Source: Cudoniella acicularis (Eukaryota; Ascomycota; Leotiomycetes; Helotiales; Helotiaceae). From it: 64,000 bases of DNA. Positions 22,284 to 32,220 of this stretch are shown here, in pieces. Location of the stretch: NCBI GenBank assembly GCA_013054445.1, contig JAAMPI010000008.1, forward strand, positions 39,577 to 103,576. Reading direction: 5' to 3'. The position numbers and the translations under genes were made by a program. Under the pieces are notes generated by a model, which was given only the letters and a program-made list of their open reading frames with translations, did no database searches and was not told the DNA's origin. Numbering within the stretch: the first letter of the stretch is position 1; each line of letters begins with the position of its first letter.

Positions 22284-23597
22284 TTAATATACAATCATTG
22301 TCATTAAACACACCCCTCTCAAGAGCATGCTTCCTTCGCTTTGCACTTCGACATTCTCGATTATTTCCACAATCCTCTTCAAGCCTTCCACAACCTCAAT
22401 TGCAGATTCGTATCTGCCTGACCAGCACCAGTGGACAATATTGCCTCCTAAATAGGAGCTCAAAGGAGGAAAGCAACCAGAAGTAAACCGTCCGATAATC
22501 TCAGATTCGTCGTTATCATCGAGGGGGGCTAGCTCTAGGAATGGTTCATGGCCTCGTATAATGTAGTAAATCGCTAAACCGAGAACAAAAATATCGGGTA
22601 CGATTATTATGGCGACAGGCAACAAGGCAGGAATTACGATATTGAGGTAGTCAAGCGGGGGTGTGCGAGGCACCATAAGACATCCTTGCTCTTTTAATAA
22701 GCGAGAATCTACCCCACGATACCCTTAGTTACCCTATAGAAACAGACCCTTTAAAGTAATAGCCTTAAAACCTACTATAGCCTATTCTTAATAATTTAAA
22801 GAATATAATAATATAAGTGTTTTTAAATTTATAAATTTACGTTAATTAGTTATATTATAATTAGTACTTCTATATAGTTAAAAATATTCCTAGGTAATTT
22901 TCCTAGCGAAATAAAGCGGCGTTGTTAAATTTGTATGCGTTTTTGCTGGTGCCTTGTTGCCTGTCGCCATAATAATCGTATCCAAAATATCCGTCTTCTG
23001 ATCCGTGTAGTTGGGATCGGAACGAGGCATAGATGATTTCGCGTTCTCCGACGATCGACTATTAAGGAGCACGCTCCCATCAGTCGCTAAATGCCTTTCT
23101 TGAAAGTCGGCAAGTTTGATGTTGAGATCTTTGTCGAGGAGTAGGTTATTGACATTGATATCACAGTGAAGGACAGCTGAGGCATGGATACAGGCAACAC
23201 CCTCAGCAGTTTGCTGCGATCATTTGAGCTTTTGTAAGGTGGTTGGATTGTGGGACTTTAAATACCGGGCCACCGATCTATTTGTTGCATACTCGGGACG
23301 GAGGCCACGCTAGGCATCGCCGCCCTTAAACCTGACAATTCGATTATGGTGTCCCAGGATGCTGTAGATTTGTGCTTCGACAGCAAGATTTTCCTGTGCT
23401 TCGATACCAGGGCTGGGTTTTTTGTGCAAGTATTTAAGCACAGTATCGTGATTAATACGGCCAACACAGTAGTCGAATGACGTGGCGAGGACTTCACTGA
23501 CCCCTGGCGGGCAGTAGGCTGTAAACTCGATTGTGTTATCACCAGTCATTGTGAGAGAATGGCGAAGTCGAGAACTTTGAACATGCAGAGTTGTCAC
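22284..23597 (-). pseudogene. Protein-kinase-like gene split by a MITE
   Basis: The order of kinase elements is clear. VLKYLHKK and the alpha-C region EAQIYSILGHHNRIVRFKG lie at 23,597-23,310. After a frameshift come PEYATNRSVARYLKSHNP, HCDINVNNLLLDKDLNIKLADF (catalytic loop and the DFG position, here DFQ) and KSSMPRSDPNYTDQKTDI. Then the 388-bp MITE intervenes. After it follow DIFVLGLAIYYIIRGHEPF and a C-lobe ending near 22,284. The TGG codon expected in 'LKWSRQTAE' is TGA, a G-to-A change consistent with RIP. Similar HCDIN-type kinase-like proteins are common in leotiomycetes (recalled). Stop, frameshift and insertion make this non-functional. Confidence 0.85.
22596..22983. mobile_element. 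388-bp MITE with 34-bp inverted repeats and 8-bp target duplication
   Basis: The inverted repeats at 22,596-22,629 and 22,950-22,983 match at 33 of 34 positions (outer bases GGGTACGATTATTATGG versus GGATACG... on the other end). They are flanked by the direct repeat AAAATATC at 22,588-22,595 and 22,984-22,991 (GATATTTT in gene sense). The 8-bp duplication fits hAT-type transposition; Mutator-like elements usually give 9-11 bp. There is no transposase frame. The insertion interrupts the kinase frame at the Lys-Thr-Asp-Ile codons. Confidence 0.92.
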
Positions 23598-25501
23598 ACG
23601 TTAAGAAATGATCAACTCGAAACTGGCAAACGTTTTTCGTTGAACTTCGACTTATTCCTGAGGCCTGCAGGTAAGAGAGCTACGGTAGCCGAACTCGACC
23701 TCTCGAGTGTCGTTTAGCAATAATGCCAAGAGCGGGTCATAAGATTGACCGACTTCCGTGTTACTGAAGTTCACATTACGGTTGTCCAGACAAACCAGCC
23801 CAACATTTCCTGTGCCTCAAGAATACGCAACTGTTGGGATCCGCCAACAGTCACTTCCCGACAAATATGCCCTAGCAGGTTGCAACATCTACTTCCTCAT
23901 TGCCGTCCTCACATCTGCTTTTGAGTGCGTCTGCACTGCGTGTTCTGCTTGAGGACTTTGGCTAGTCCCGGGAGGTGCCAGGAGATTTGCTATGTAAAAG
24001 TCCTTGGCCCTGACCATCTTATTACTATAGCATGTTCTAGACGGCATTCAACCATGCTTGAAAAAACTAGCTTGATGTAGGAGAAGAAAGCATAATAGTA
24101 CCCAAAGATATGAAATTTAAAATGGATAAAGTAGGATCTGGGCTTTGAACACATATCTCTTGAACACGGGGCAGCGGCTGCAACTTGCCAACTTCCCATA
24201 AGCCCAACTACCGCTATGGCTGATCCATCGAGAAGGACTCGTTTACTTGTTGCGTTGGAAAATCGCCAACACATTTGTATCATGTTGCCTCGTTACCCAA
24301 CAGCGATAGGTTGCATACTGTTCGTACAATAAAAAGTTAGAATGCGGTACGTGGTGGCCTGATGGGCTGTCCAACTGGCAACTTTTCGAGGCGAACAGTG
24401 CAAATCTGTAACCGCCATCAGCATCAACAAGAAGAGGCATGTGGTACATCGTTGCAAAATTATTCCTTCGAAAAGCAGCAGAAGGGGAGGTTTTCTCGTC
24501 TCTAGCTGTGCTTGTCCTCGTTTGATGCTCGCGATCGGTTTGAAAACTTTGCATAGACTTGACGTGAGGCTTTTCGGCCGAATCAACGTCCTTCTACATC
24601 AGAATTCCAACTGCCGTGCCAGGCGATTCAAAGTCAAGGGAGGGAGGCACGACCTTGAGAACAACCTGCGATCTAAATCAGGATGATAAAGATGGGATAG
24701 AAATCAAGAAATTAACATATAGCCATACATTGGGAATATGTTGAATCCAACCCCTGGACTAAAAATAAACATTCGCTTCGTTTCAGGCTACGACATAAAA
24801 GGCCCCACTTGACACGCCAAGTCCTTCGGTGTGACCCCATACTTACCCGTAATTCCTGTCATCAAATGAAATCCTTAGCCATTGCGATTTTTAGCATACG
24901 ATTTTGCCGTGATTAATCATGAAATAGGTGAGCACTGAGCAGCCAAGATGGTAGCATCTGGTAAGGACTGTTTGCCCCTCGGCCACGGCATTCGCCCAGT
25001 CAAGCAGGCTCATCTTCTAATAGGGGCCACGCGACTAAGTCCTGAACATGAATCCGAGGTGACTACTGCAGCCTGCGTACCACTGCGCCTTGTTCCTCCA
25101 GTCTTTTGCCAAGAAGTTGGTTGTGGGCGCACGGTTTCAGGTGTTCGTTGTTGGATATGCTTCCTGAAATCCATGGTTATTTTTAGCTACGGCTTTTTTC
25201 TCATGGCTCATCCTCTCAACTTCGATAATATAGAGGTAGCAAGTATCCATTACGCTCGACTTATGTTACACTCTCAAACGACGAATTGTTTAGGAGAATC
25301 GCCCAAAGAACAAAAGACTGACTATTTTCAAAGTTTGCACATTCTCTATCCACTTCTACCCACCTACACGAACCGAAGTGCTAGCCCTTAGTACCTCGTG
25401 CTTTCTCTATCAGCCCCTCGAGAAAACCATCCTATTGGCATTTTAAAGAGAACAATTCAACTTTTGTTATATCGGGTCAAGACTTGTCATCCTCATACAT
25501 C
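23598..25501. other. Intergenic, no recognised gene
   Basis: Several short frames occur (23,990-24,586 minus; 24,948-25,391 plus) without recognisable domains. The minus-strand piece containing NNFATMYHMPLLVDADGGY may be a decayed gene. No first EF-hand exon for the calmodulin-like gene is visible upstream of 25,502. Confidence 0.45.
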
Positions 25502-26055
25502 ATGTCTCTCTTTAGTGAATTGGAAATTATCATGCGGTCTTTTGGGCAAAGCCCTAGCAGTTTCGAATTGCAAGATGTTTTTTACGATGTTGACGGCAAT
25601 AATAGCGGATCTATAACTATTGATGGCAAGTTATGATCTATTACATTGTTCTGCAGTTCCTTGTCATGCTTGAAAATTCGACAACGATCAAACCGGTTTG
25701 TAAACAGATACTAACATAACTTTGTATTATAGACTTCCTTATCATGATGGGCGGTATGATAAGCGGCCCCGAAACAGAAGCGGAGCTACACGAAGCTTTT
25801 AGAGTTTTCGATCGCAATAATAGCGGCACGATTTCTAGCGATGAGCTCCGCTATGTTATGAACTCTATTGGAGAGGACTTTACCGACGAGGAAATAGATG
25901 CAATGATCAGGGAAGCAGATCTAAATGGCGATGGTACAATTGACTGTATGTTGCTCAACCCATTTTACCTTCCCTTCTTCCTGTGGGAGTTATACAGATG
26001 GCTAACGCTCTATCATCCAGATGCTGAATTTGTTCTGTTTATAGAACAGATGTAA
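25502..26055 (+). CDS. Calmodulin-like EF-hand protein, lacking the first EF-hand
   Basis: Exons 25,502-25,625, 25,733-25,945 and 26,021-26,055 give 123 residues. It aligns by eye with calmodulin from the end of EF1 onward: [20 protein letters not shown], a degenerate EF2 loop [14 protein letters not shown]3 [12 protein letters not shown] with [19 protein letters not shown], and EF4 [12 protein letters not shown] ending [10 protein letters not shown]3 and EF4 keep Asp/Asn/Ser/Glu ligands. Calmodulin has four EF-hands in about 149 residues, so the N-terminal hand is missing or in an unseen exon. Intron 1 starts with GC (GCAAGT) and ends TAG, with CTAAC upstream; the frame needs this GC-AG splice. 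Intron 2 is GT-AG, 75 nt. Divergence and location beside repeats suggest an accessory paralogue, not the essential calmodulin. Confidence 0.75.
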
Positions 26056-26817
26056 CGCGAACCCGGGTCGAAGAAGGCATTAAGTTTAGCCGATTATCTA
26101 CAAGTCTTTCTCATCCGCCATCTTCCCTTCTATGTAATATATGTACAATTTTTGAGTTGGACCAGGCATGTCTTTTCTCTTATAACTATTTTAATACCAA
26201 AACCAATTTAAGAGACGAAATAAAATCGAATATGAACGATTTTTTGAGGTGTAGGCTAGTAGTCTGACCTGTGATTTCGGTTGTACTACGAATTTCGGCC
26301 GTAGAGAAACTCATCCTCCGAATTTCGTGCTATATAGAACACGGCCCACTACACTCTCATAGCATATATTCCATATAAGCAATATTAGTGAATCATCTGC
26401 ACGAGTAAACATAAAAGCTTACTAAGGAAAGTAATTGTAGCTATAACTATAGAAAATTGTACTCTTCCTAAGGCGATTTCCTAGGTTAGAGTAAAGTCCA
26501 ATAATATATTAGCATACCCAGCAAACTTTTCAGCATGCTGTTTTCATATAATGTACCAATCACGAAGAACAGGCAGCTGAAGAGAGAAAGGATAATAATA
26601 GCTAGAGTAGTCTAAATAAGAACCAAATTCAATCTTCCCACAGTCTTTAAATTAAGCCCCAGAGCGGAAATTGTTGTGAAACCTAAGATTGTGGATCTAC
26701 CGTTTAGAAAGTAAAGTAATTTATAATGTTCAATATTAAAAGAAGGGTTAAACGACGATAGCAATAGAAAATTATAAGTAAGACCACGGCCGCGTGAAAC
26801 AATAGTACGAAGGATCA
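26056..26817. other. Intergenic, no recognised gene
   Basis: AT-rich flank with no frame of note. The minus-strand frame 26,612-26,818 is compositional. Confidence 0.5.
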
Positions 26818-27372
26818 CTACACCACCTGCACAACAGCATTTTCTGAAGTCTCCTCGAATATAGCTCTAACCTCTGAAGTGCACAAATAACATCCAAGAG
26901 TTTCTAGCAGATAACGCTCCCGATATTTGAGACATCTTGGTCCCATTTGCCTAACGCACCTTTGTGCGATTTCAAGAAGACGACGAATAGACGAGTCGTC
27001 AGCAACTAAGAGATTTTGTGAATTAATTTCTACCGTTTGGTTTGATGGTCCAAAAAGCGTCACAGACAATTCTGTGTCTTGAAGGAGACGAACGCAAAAG
27101 TCCTTGAAAAGTTGGTTCTTCGCCATGTACTTTATGACAGAAGTAATCGATGTTGGATCCGAGACGATTCCTGAGAGCGACCCCGAAGAAGCTTCTTCGA
27201 GGTCTCGTTGAGCGGATGCAACAGACTTCAATTCTTCGATCAGAGACACTCCATCTAGGCGTTGCACTTGTCGAATGAGGGGACGATCGTATCCTATCCT
27301 GTGTCGCCAAAGGAAGTTGAGCAAGACTGATGACACTATACACGGAGCCAAAACCACATAACCCCACGACAT
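26818..27372 (-). CDS. Hypothetical protein with N-terminal membrane segment
   Basis: A 184-residue frame from ATG 27,372. Residues 3-20 (WGYVVLAPCIVSSVLLNF) form one hydrophobic segment that could be a signal anchor. The rest is predominantly helical: QRLDGVSLIEELKSVASAQRDLEE, SITSVIKYMAKNQLFKDFC, and a Cys-containing C-terminal half. Just upstream, in another frame, lies LKADTVKLHAAVNGITGAVA, which also looks coding. The true gene may therefore start further upstream and be split by an intron or frameshift. Family not recognised. Confidence 0.45.
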   Translation of the reverse strand: MSWGYVVLAPCIVSSVLLNFLWRHRIGYDRPLIRQVQRLDGVSLIEELKSVASAQRDLEEASSGSLSGIVSDPTSITSVIKYMAKNQLFKDFCVRLLQDTELSVTLFGPSNQTVEINSQNLLVADDSSIRRLLEIAQRCVRQMGPRCLKYRERYLLETLGCYLCTSEVRAIFEETSENAVVQVV

Positions 27373-27888
27373 AGTCGCAGTAACTCAAGATGTAGCGCTT
27401 GCGACGGCACCTGTTATTCCGTTCACAGCCGCATGTAATTTAACGGTGTCTGCTTTCAGCTCTTTCGTTCCTGCGATACTATTCGTCAGATTGTTGGTGA
27501 TGACGCAATTGGGGGCAATTCGAGAATGTTATCTGTGTTATCCTCCATTTTCGACTGCCTTGCTGGTTGACAGGGGCGAGGTAGGTGAGTATTAGGAGAA
27601 TAGGAGGAGCAATGCGGAAACTGTCTGACGTGACGAAGTGTGATCTTAAATGGATTGATAGAATTGATTGAAGATGCATAGAAGAGGCTCGCAGGGGAGT
27701 TAGCCTCAAAGGAGGTGAAGCATGTGCTTAGGTGGCGAGGTTGCCGTGCCATGGTAAGGTAGCTGAGGCACAGTATAAATGAGCCTTCGTCTGACAAAAA
27801 GCGTGGCTGTTGTTAATAAGGCAGCTTTTCGATTGGGCCTACGTAATATCGCGTGACTAGCCAGCTTCGCTGTATTATACCGATTATA
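27373..27888. other. Upstream region with possible coding debris
   Basis: On the minus strand a helical coding-like stretch at about 27,410-27,510 ends in a stop just before the ATG at 27,372. An open frame, 27,486-27,797, shows no family features. No promoter element is called. Confidence 0.4.
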
Positions 27889-28278
27889 CTATCCCCCCCC
27901 CCGGGTTCATTAGCTATTTTGCCACTTTGGTTGCCACTTTCTCACCACCGTATAGCACTCCACTCATAATTCCACTAGCTGGCTCTTCAACTTCATAGCC
28001 ATTTCTAATTTGATTTTTTGGTGGTCGTGGAGCTACTAGAAAGCAAGGAGAGTCAGATGTCCTTTTACTAAAAGACCCTATCAAAGGAATGCGGTTTATA
28101 AACAGCTTTTTTATAATATTATAGGGCAAAGTAAATAGTGGGGATAGTTTCAATTGTGTTAGTATTACCTCTCGAGGAGAAATCAGATGTCTAGTAGAGA
28201 GAGAAGTGGGGCATTGAAGCAGTATCGTAATAGTGGCAAGAAAGTGGCAAAATAGTTAAGGAACCGGGGAGGGGATAG
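27889..28278. mobile_element. 390-bp MITE with TA target duplication
   Basis: Imperfect inverted repeats of about 50 bp bound the element. The left end reads CTATCCCC...GGGTTCATTAGCTATTTTG from 27,889. The right end, reversed, reads CTATCCCC...GGTTCCTTAACTATTTTG from 28,278, and both continue with CCACTTT...TTGCCACT. TA lies directly outside each end (27,887-27,888 and 28,279-28,280), as for Tc1/mariner/pogo elements. The only internal frame (28,153-27,914 minus) shows no transposase motif. A pogo/Fot-like transposase tail lies just beside it. Confidence 0.8.
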
Positions 28279-28389
28279 TAATTATAAGCCTACCCCACCG
28301 AATTTCACACTCCCCACCACCTACTTTAAATATTTATTATTAAACAACCATAAAGTATATCAAGCTATAATTAGAGATAGATATAGATT

Positions 28390-28908
28390 AATAGTTAATT
28401 AACTATATTATAAATTAGTTTTTGCCCTTCTTAAAAATCACTAGTGCTTTTATTATACGCCCGCTAGAAGTGCGTTTTAATAGCTAGGGCGAGACCACCT
28501 CCTAAATATTACTCTTAATAAACCTTACTACCTTCTTTATATAAATAGGAGCTTTTCTAGCCTTCGCAGGAGTCTTAGTTCTTATAAGAAGAGCTTTTAA
28601 CTTTACTATCTTCACGATATCCTTCTTCTTTTATACCTGTCTTTTAGCTCTCTCTTTAGCTAGGATTTCCTCCCTATTATTACTCCTTACTACTGCTTAT
28701 AAAGCCTTCGCTGCCTTCGCCTCCTTAGTCCTTTACTTCTCAAGAACAGTAGTAGCTTTATTAGCGTCGATTCTAGCTCTTTCTTACTTCTCCTTCTACT
28801 CCTTCTACTCCTTATCTATAACCTCTTATATACGCCTTATATTATTCGAACTAAATAGTATAGGCTTATTATACTCTTTACTAAGGACGTTCAGCTGTTT
28901 CCCCTACT
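28390..28908 (-). mobile_element. Decayed Fot1/pogo-like transposase C-terminal tail
   Basis: On the minus strand the translation gives PILFSSNNIRRI, then basic coiled-coil sequence with ERARIDANKATTVLEK, RTKEAKAAKALQAVVRSN and REEILAKERAKRQV, broken by several stops. This pattern of a 'fFSP.kiq.a' motif followed by a long K/E/A-rich coiled tail is characteristic of fungal pogo-type (DDE_1) transposases, from memory of the family. The catalytic region is missing; its upstream side is cut by LTR-A sequence at 28,909. Confidence 0.55.
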
Positions 28909-29181
28909 TGTTACGGCTCTATAAAGGCGCGAGGGGCCCTGACGTCACGTGGGGACTGTTATAGCTCTACAAAGGCACGAAGGCCCTGACGTCACGTGGG
29001 ACGTATTTATAAGAAGATGCTATATTATCGAAGAAACTAAGCTAAGGAGAGAAGAAGAGAGGTGGCCCTGAAGGGGCCTTATATACAGGAGGTGAGTCTA
29101 GCACGGACTAGGACACGTGACAAGGGGGACGCGTCGGGGACGCGTCAGGTAGGGGAGACGCGTCAAACCAGGTCTGTGACA
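28909..29181 (-). mobile_element. LTR-A copy 2 (reverse) with adjoining truncated duplicate
   Basis: A full copy spans 28,957-29,181 with reversed ends TGTTATAGCTC and GGTCTGTGACA. It contains the same TGACGTCA, TATATA, CACGTG and ACGCGTC motifs as the copy at 9,329. Directly beside it, 28,909-28,956 repeats the first 48 bases with a few changes (TGTTACGGCTCTATAAAGGC). That is a truncated tandem copy, probably from insertion near an older LTR or unequal recombination. Confidence 0.8.
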
Positions 29182-29608
29182 GGGCTCAATTAGGGTAAAT
29201 CAAGTATATTATCAACTGTATAGAATTAAAGATCAGGTCGTCGGGCCACCTATCTAGACTAAAAGTGAGACGTGCCCTAAAACACGTGCTGGGTGTCATA
29301 GGGGCCTCAGGCTACTAGGCACACACTTTAACATTAATCTCACTTATATGTTACACGTGACGTTGGCATCTTAGCGCCAACTATTGGAATTTGTCGACTC
29401 CAGCTGGTCGGATGAGTGGTATCATCAACACAAGCAATAGGATCACAGAGATCGTCCGGAGGGCTCAATTAGGGTAAATCAAGTGTATTGTCAACTGTAT
29501 CAAGTAAACTATGAGGGCGTCGGGCCACATATCTAGACTACAAGTGAGACGTGCTTGAGACAAGTTCTAGGAGCCTCAGGCTGCCAGGCACACACTTCAA
29601 CACCAACA
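29182..29608 (-). mobile_element. LTR-B direct pair, candidate TRIM element
   Basis: Two direct repeats of about 150 bp (29,182-29,334 and 29,461-29,608) share GGGCTCAATTAGGGTAAATC, CGTCGGGCCAC and GCACACACTT. They are separated by only 126 bp. On the minus strand the second begins TGTTGGTGTTGAAG. Small size and direct terminal repeats fit a terminal-repeat retrotransposon in miniature or a deletion derivative. The spacer has a GTTGGC/GCCAAC hairpin near 29,362. No primer-binding site is confidently identified, and the repeat adjoins LTR-A at 29,181. Confidence 0.65.
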
Positions 29609-29772
29609 GTCCGCAATTCTGGATTCGGTGTAGTCAAGTCTAAGTTCGTGCTCAGCAACACTGATGGTTTTCCTCTTGGTCAGCAAGCAGAAGCATCTAA
29701 TCACGAAAACGCAAATTAAATGTAGGACGCGTCAACAAAAGCACTTTAGGTGACTCAGGAACATCGGCAGAA

Positions 29773-31566
29773 ATGAGTTCAGACCAGCGTGCGAATGCGG
29801 CCTTGCTCGCGCCAAAGGAAGAGAGATTGGGGACGCGGACGGAGTACGCGCCGAGGGTGGCACAGCAAAGCATGTACACATACCGACCGCTCCTCGAAGT
29901 GAGGGAGTTCCGTCTCCTTCACCTGCTACCTGGCCAATTTGAAGAGACTATCCAGTGTACGCTCGCCCATAAGTATCTGACGGAACTCCCACACTACTTC
30001 GCGGTCTCGTACACATGGGGGGCTCCAGAAATAGCTCGAGAGGTAGAGGTTGACGGGATTACGGTTCCGGTTCGAGAAAACCTCTTCCAGCTTTTGCGAC
30101 ATCTCCGTCAGCCGCATTCGAGTCTCGTTCTTTGGATCGATGCTCTCTGCATCAACCAGAGCAGCATCCCGGAAAAGAACATCCAAGTTCCTCTCATGGG
30201 ACAGATCTACTCTTCCGCCAAATCGGTGTTCGTCTGGCTTGGTCTGCACGCCGATGGAAGCGAACACTTTTTTGACACTGGTCCCGTTGATAATCACTTA
30301 CAACTGAAGTATGGAGGTGACACCCCGGGGCCCTCGACCTCGATCTCGACTACGGTCGCTATAGACGCATCTAGATCTCTCTATAGCCGAGCATACTGGA
30401 CTCGGACGTGGATAGTACAAGAAATTGTGCTGGCCTCGAGGGTCGACGTCTTCTGTGGCGACCGATTCAGTCACTGGGACTTCTTTATCAGTCACACTCG
30501 TGAAAAGAGCGAGTATGACCGAACGGCTTCAGATCATGCAATACGCAACATCATGGCTTTCCGCAACATGGGCCAGAGGATGCCCCTACGACGTCTACTG
30601 TTTCGATTTCACATAACGCGGTGTTTTGACCCTCGGGACCTCGTTTATAGCCTCCTTAATATTGCCGCGGACACTCGAGATCAAGATCACGGTATCATCG
30701 TCGACTACTTCTCTTCCATCGAGACGCTGTTCATCCAGACTCTTGCCTTCTGTTCAGCGCTGAGTTGTGTAACTGTATTTGGGCAAGCAGGTGGCCGTGC
30801 AATCGAATGTCTACGCTTCTGCGATACTTTGGCGACACGCCTAGGGGCTGGACTGGAACCAAGTATTGATTTTGCAGAGGATGCGCTGGGAACTCGGTCG
30901 AACCCAGTCCTGACCGCGAGGTTGAGCTGCAAGTCTTACTTCGCGCGGTTAAAGCGATTTGCACGGATCGGCTTTTCGGACACGCCGCGTTCTGGAGGAG
31001 GGCGACGAGATTCTGCGGCGACTCTGACGAGTTCCATGCCCTCGCGACCGGACAACTTGGAACCGCGGCAGGTTCCGACGAGATACGACATCCGCAAGAT
31101 TCTAGGAAAAGAGCCATGGAGCATGTGGAGCCTCGAGGCCTGTCTGACGCTCTCGGATCTGGTCTTCGCCGTGGATTTCGATAGTCCGAACGAACAGAGC
31201 CACGAGCTCTGCTGTGTCTGTAGCCCAACTCTCTACGACACAGACTCGGACGGCGTGAAGTCCTACCAATACCATATTGTCGGCATGGGAGTGAGCCGAC
31301 GACAGAGGGGGGTGATCGACGACGGCGGCACAGATCAGAGTACTGACGAACTTGACCATTGTGCGTTTCTGGGCGGCCGGCTGCGATCATTGAACGGTCG
31401 TGAAGTAATCGACAGCCTTCCGCATTATGTCCTGGAGTTGACACTGCAAGAACTGGTGGGCATGTGCCAGTTTGGTCGCGCCACTGGGGCATACCAGCCT
31501 TGGAGCCTTGAGCGAGTCTCTACGGTAGGGCATTGGAGGGAGGATCAAGGACCTTTCGGAAACTAA
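29773..31566 (+). CDS. Heterokaryon incompatibility (HET) domain protein
   Basis: A 597-codon intronless frame. The HET domain runs from HYFAVSYTWGAPEIAREVEV near residue 74 through ENLFQLLRHLR and LVLWIDALCINQSSIPEKNI to IYSSAKSVFVWLGLHADGSE, all hallmarks of PF06985. It is followed by YWTRTWIVQEIVLASRVDVFCG and FDPRDLVYSLLNIA, also typical. The role is presumed to be allorecognition and cell death after fusion with incompatible strains. It is GC-rich relative to its surroundings and sits between LTR remnants 165 bp upstream and 430 bp downstream, yet keeps a full frame, so RIP has not damaged it. The start at 29,773 is the first ATG and could lie slightly downstream. It is not closely similar to the HET gene at 5,687. 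Confidence 0.9.
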   Translation: MSSDQRANAALLAPKEERLGTRTEYAPRVAQQSMYTYRPLLEVREFRLLHLLPGQFEETIQCTLAHKYLTELPHYFAVSYTWGAPEIAREVEVDGITVPVRENLFQLLRHLRQPHSSLVLWIDALCINQSSIPEKNIQVPLMGQIYSSAKSVFVWLGLHADGSEHFFDTGPVDNHLQLKYGGDTPGPSTSISTTVAIDASRSLYSRAYWTRTWIVQEIVLASRVDVFCGDRFSHWDFFISHTREKSEYDRTASDHAIRNIMAFRNMGQRMPLRRLLFRFHITRCFDPRDLVYSLLNIAADTRDQDHGIIVDYFSSIETLFIQTLAFCSALSCVTVFGQAGGRAIECLRFCDTLATRLGAGLEPSIDFAEDALGTRSNPVLTARLSCKSYFARLKRFARIGFSDTPRSGGGRRDSAATLTSSMPSRPDNLEPRQVPTRYDIRKILGKEPWSMWSLEACLTLSDLVFAVDFDSPNEQSHELCCVCSPTLYDTDSDGVKSYQYHIVGMGVSRRQRGVIDDGGTDQSTDELDHCAFLGGRLRSLNGREVIDSLPHYVLELTLQELVGMCQFGRATGAYQPWSLERVSTVGHWREDQGPFGN

Positions 31567-31993
31567 TTCCTTATAATAGCAAGTATATAGTTTTATGAAA
31601 CTATATACCTATATAGATTAGGTAGGCTGCAATAATCAGACTATTCCAGACCTTAAAAAGTAGGTAAGAGTATATGAGGACTAAAAAACAGTATATTAAA
31701 TCTAAGAGCTCCCTTTTTTAGACTTTATTAAATTAATTATTAAGTAAATTTCGAAGGCTTTATATAAGCCGTAAGCTGATACCTATGTTAAGGAGCAAGT
31801 CTTAAGGGCATTTTAAGCGAGGCCTCCCTTTCAACTTTAAATTCGCTTACTCTTAGCTGAATAACCCACTAGGTCACGTGCAACTGTACGAGAGGGAACC
31901 TAAATTGGCTCGGCAAGAACCCTTGATAAGTGTAACTAGGGAGCGAGAACGGACACCGTCACGATATCTTAACAGGCTTAAAGAGGTAGCTAC
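31567..31993. other. AT-rich RIP-like flank
   Basis: TA-rich sequence between the HET gene and LTR-A copy 3. No frame or recognisable element remains. Confidence 0.5.
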
Positions 31994-32220
31994 TGTCACA
32001 GACCTGGTTTNACGCGNCCNCCTTACCTGACGCGTCCCCCGACGCGTCCCCCTTGTCACGTGTCCTGGTCCGTNCTNGACTNACCTCCTNTATATAAGGC
32101 CCNTTCGGGGCCACCTCTCTTCTTCTCTCCTTAGCTTAGTTTCTTCGNNAATATAGCACCTTCTTNNAAATACGTCCCTACGTAACGTCAGGGCCCTAGT
32201 GCGTTTATAGAGCTATAACA
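31994..32220 (+). mobile_element. LTR-A copy 3 with ambiguous bases
   Basis: A 227-bp copy from TGTCACAGACC to GAGCTATAACA, co-oriented with the copy at 9,329. It has an additional GACGCGTCCCC unit and about a dozen N positions. The Ns suggest collapsed or mixed reads from several near-identical copies in the genome. No 5-bp target duplication is visible at its ends. Confidence 0.85.
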
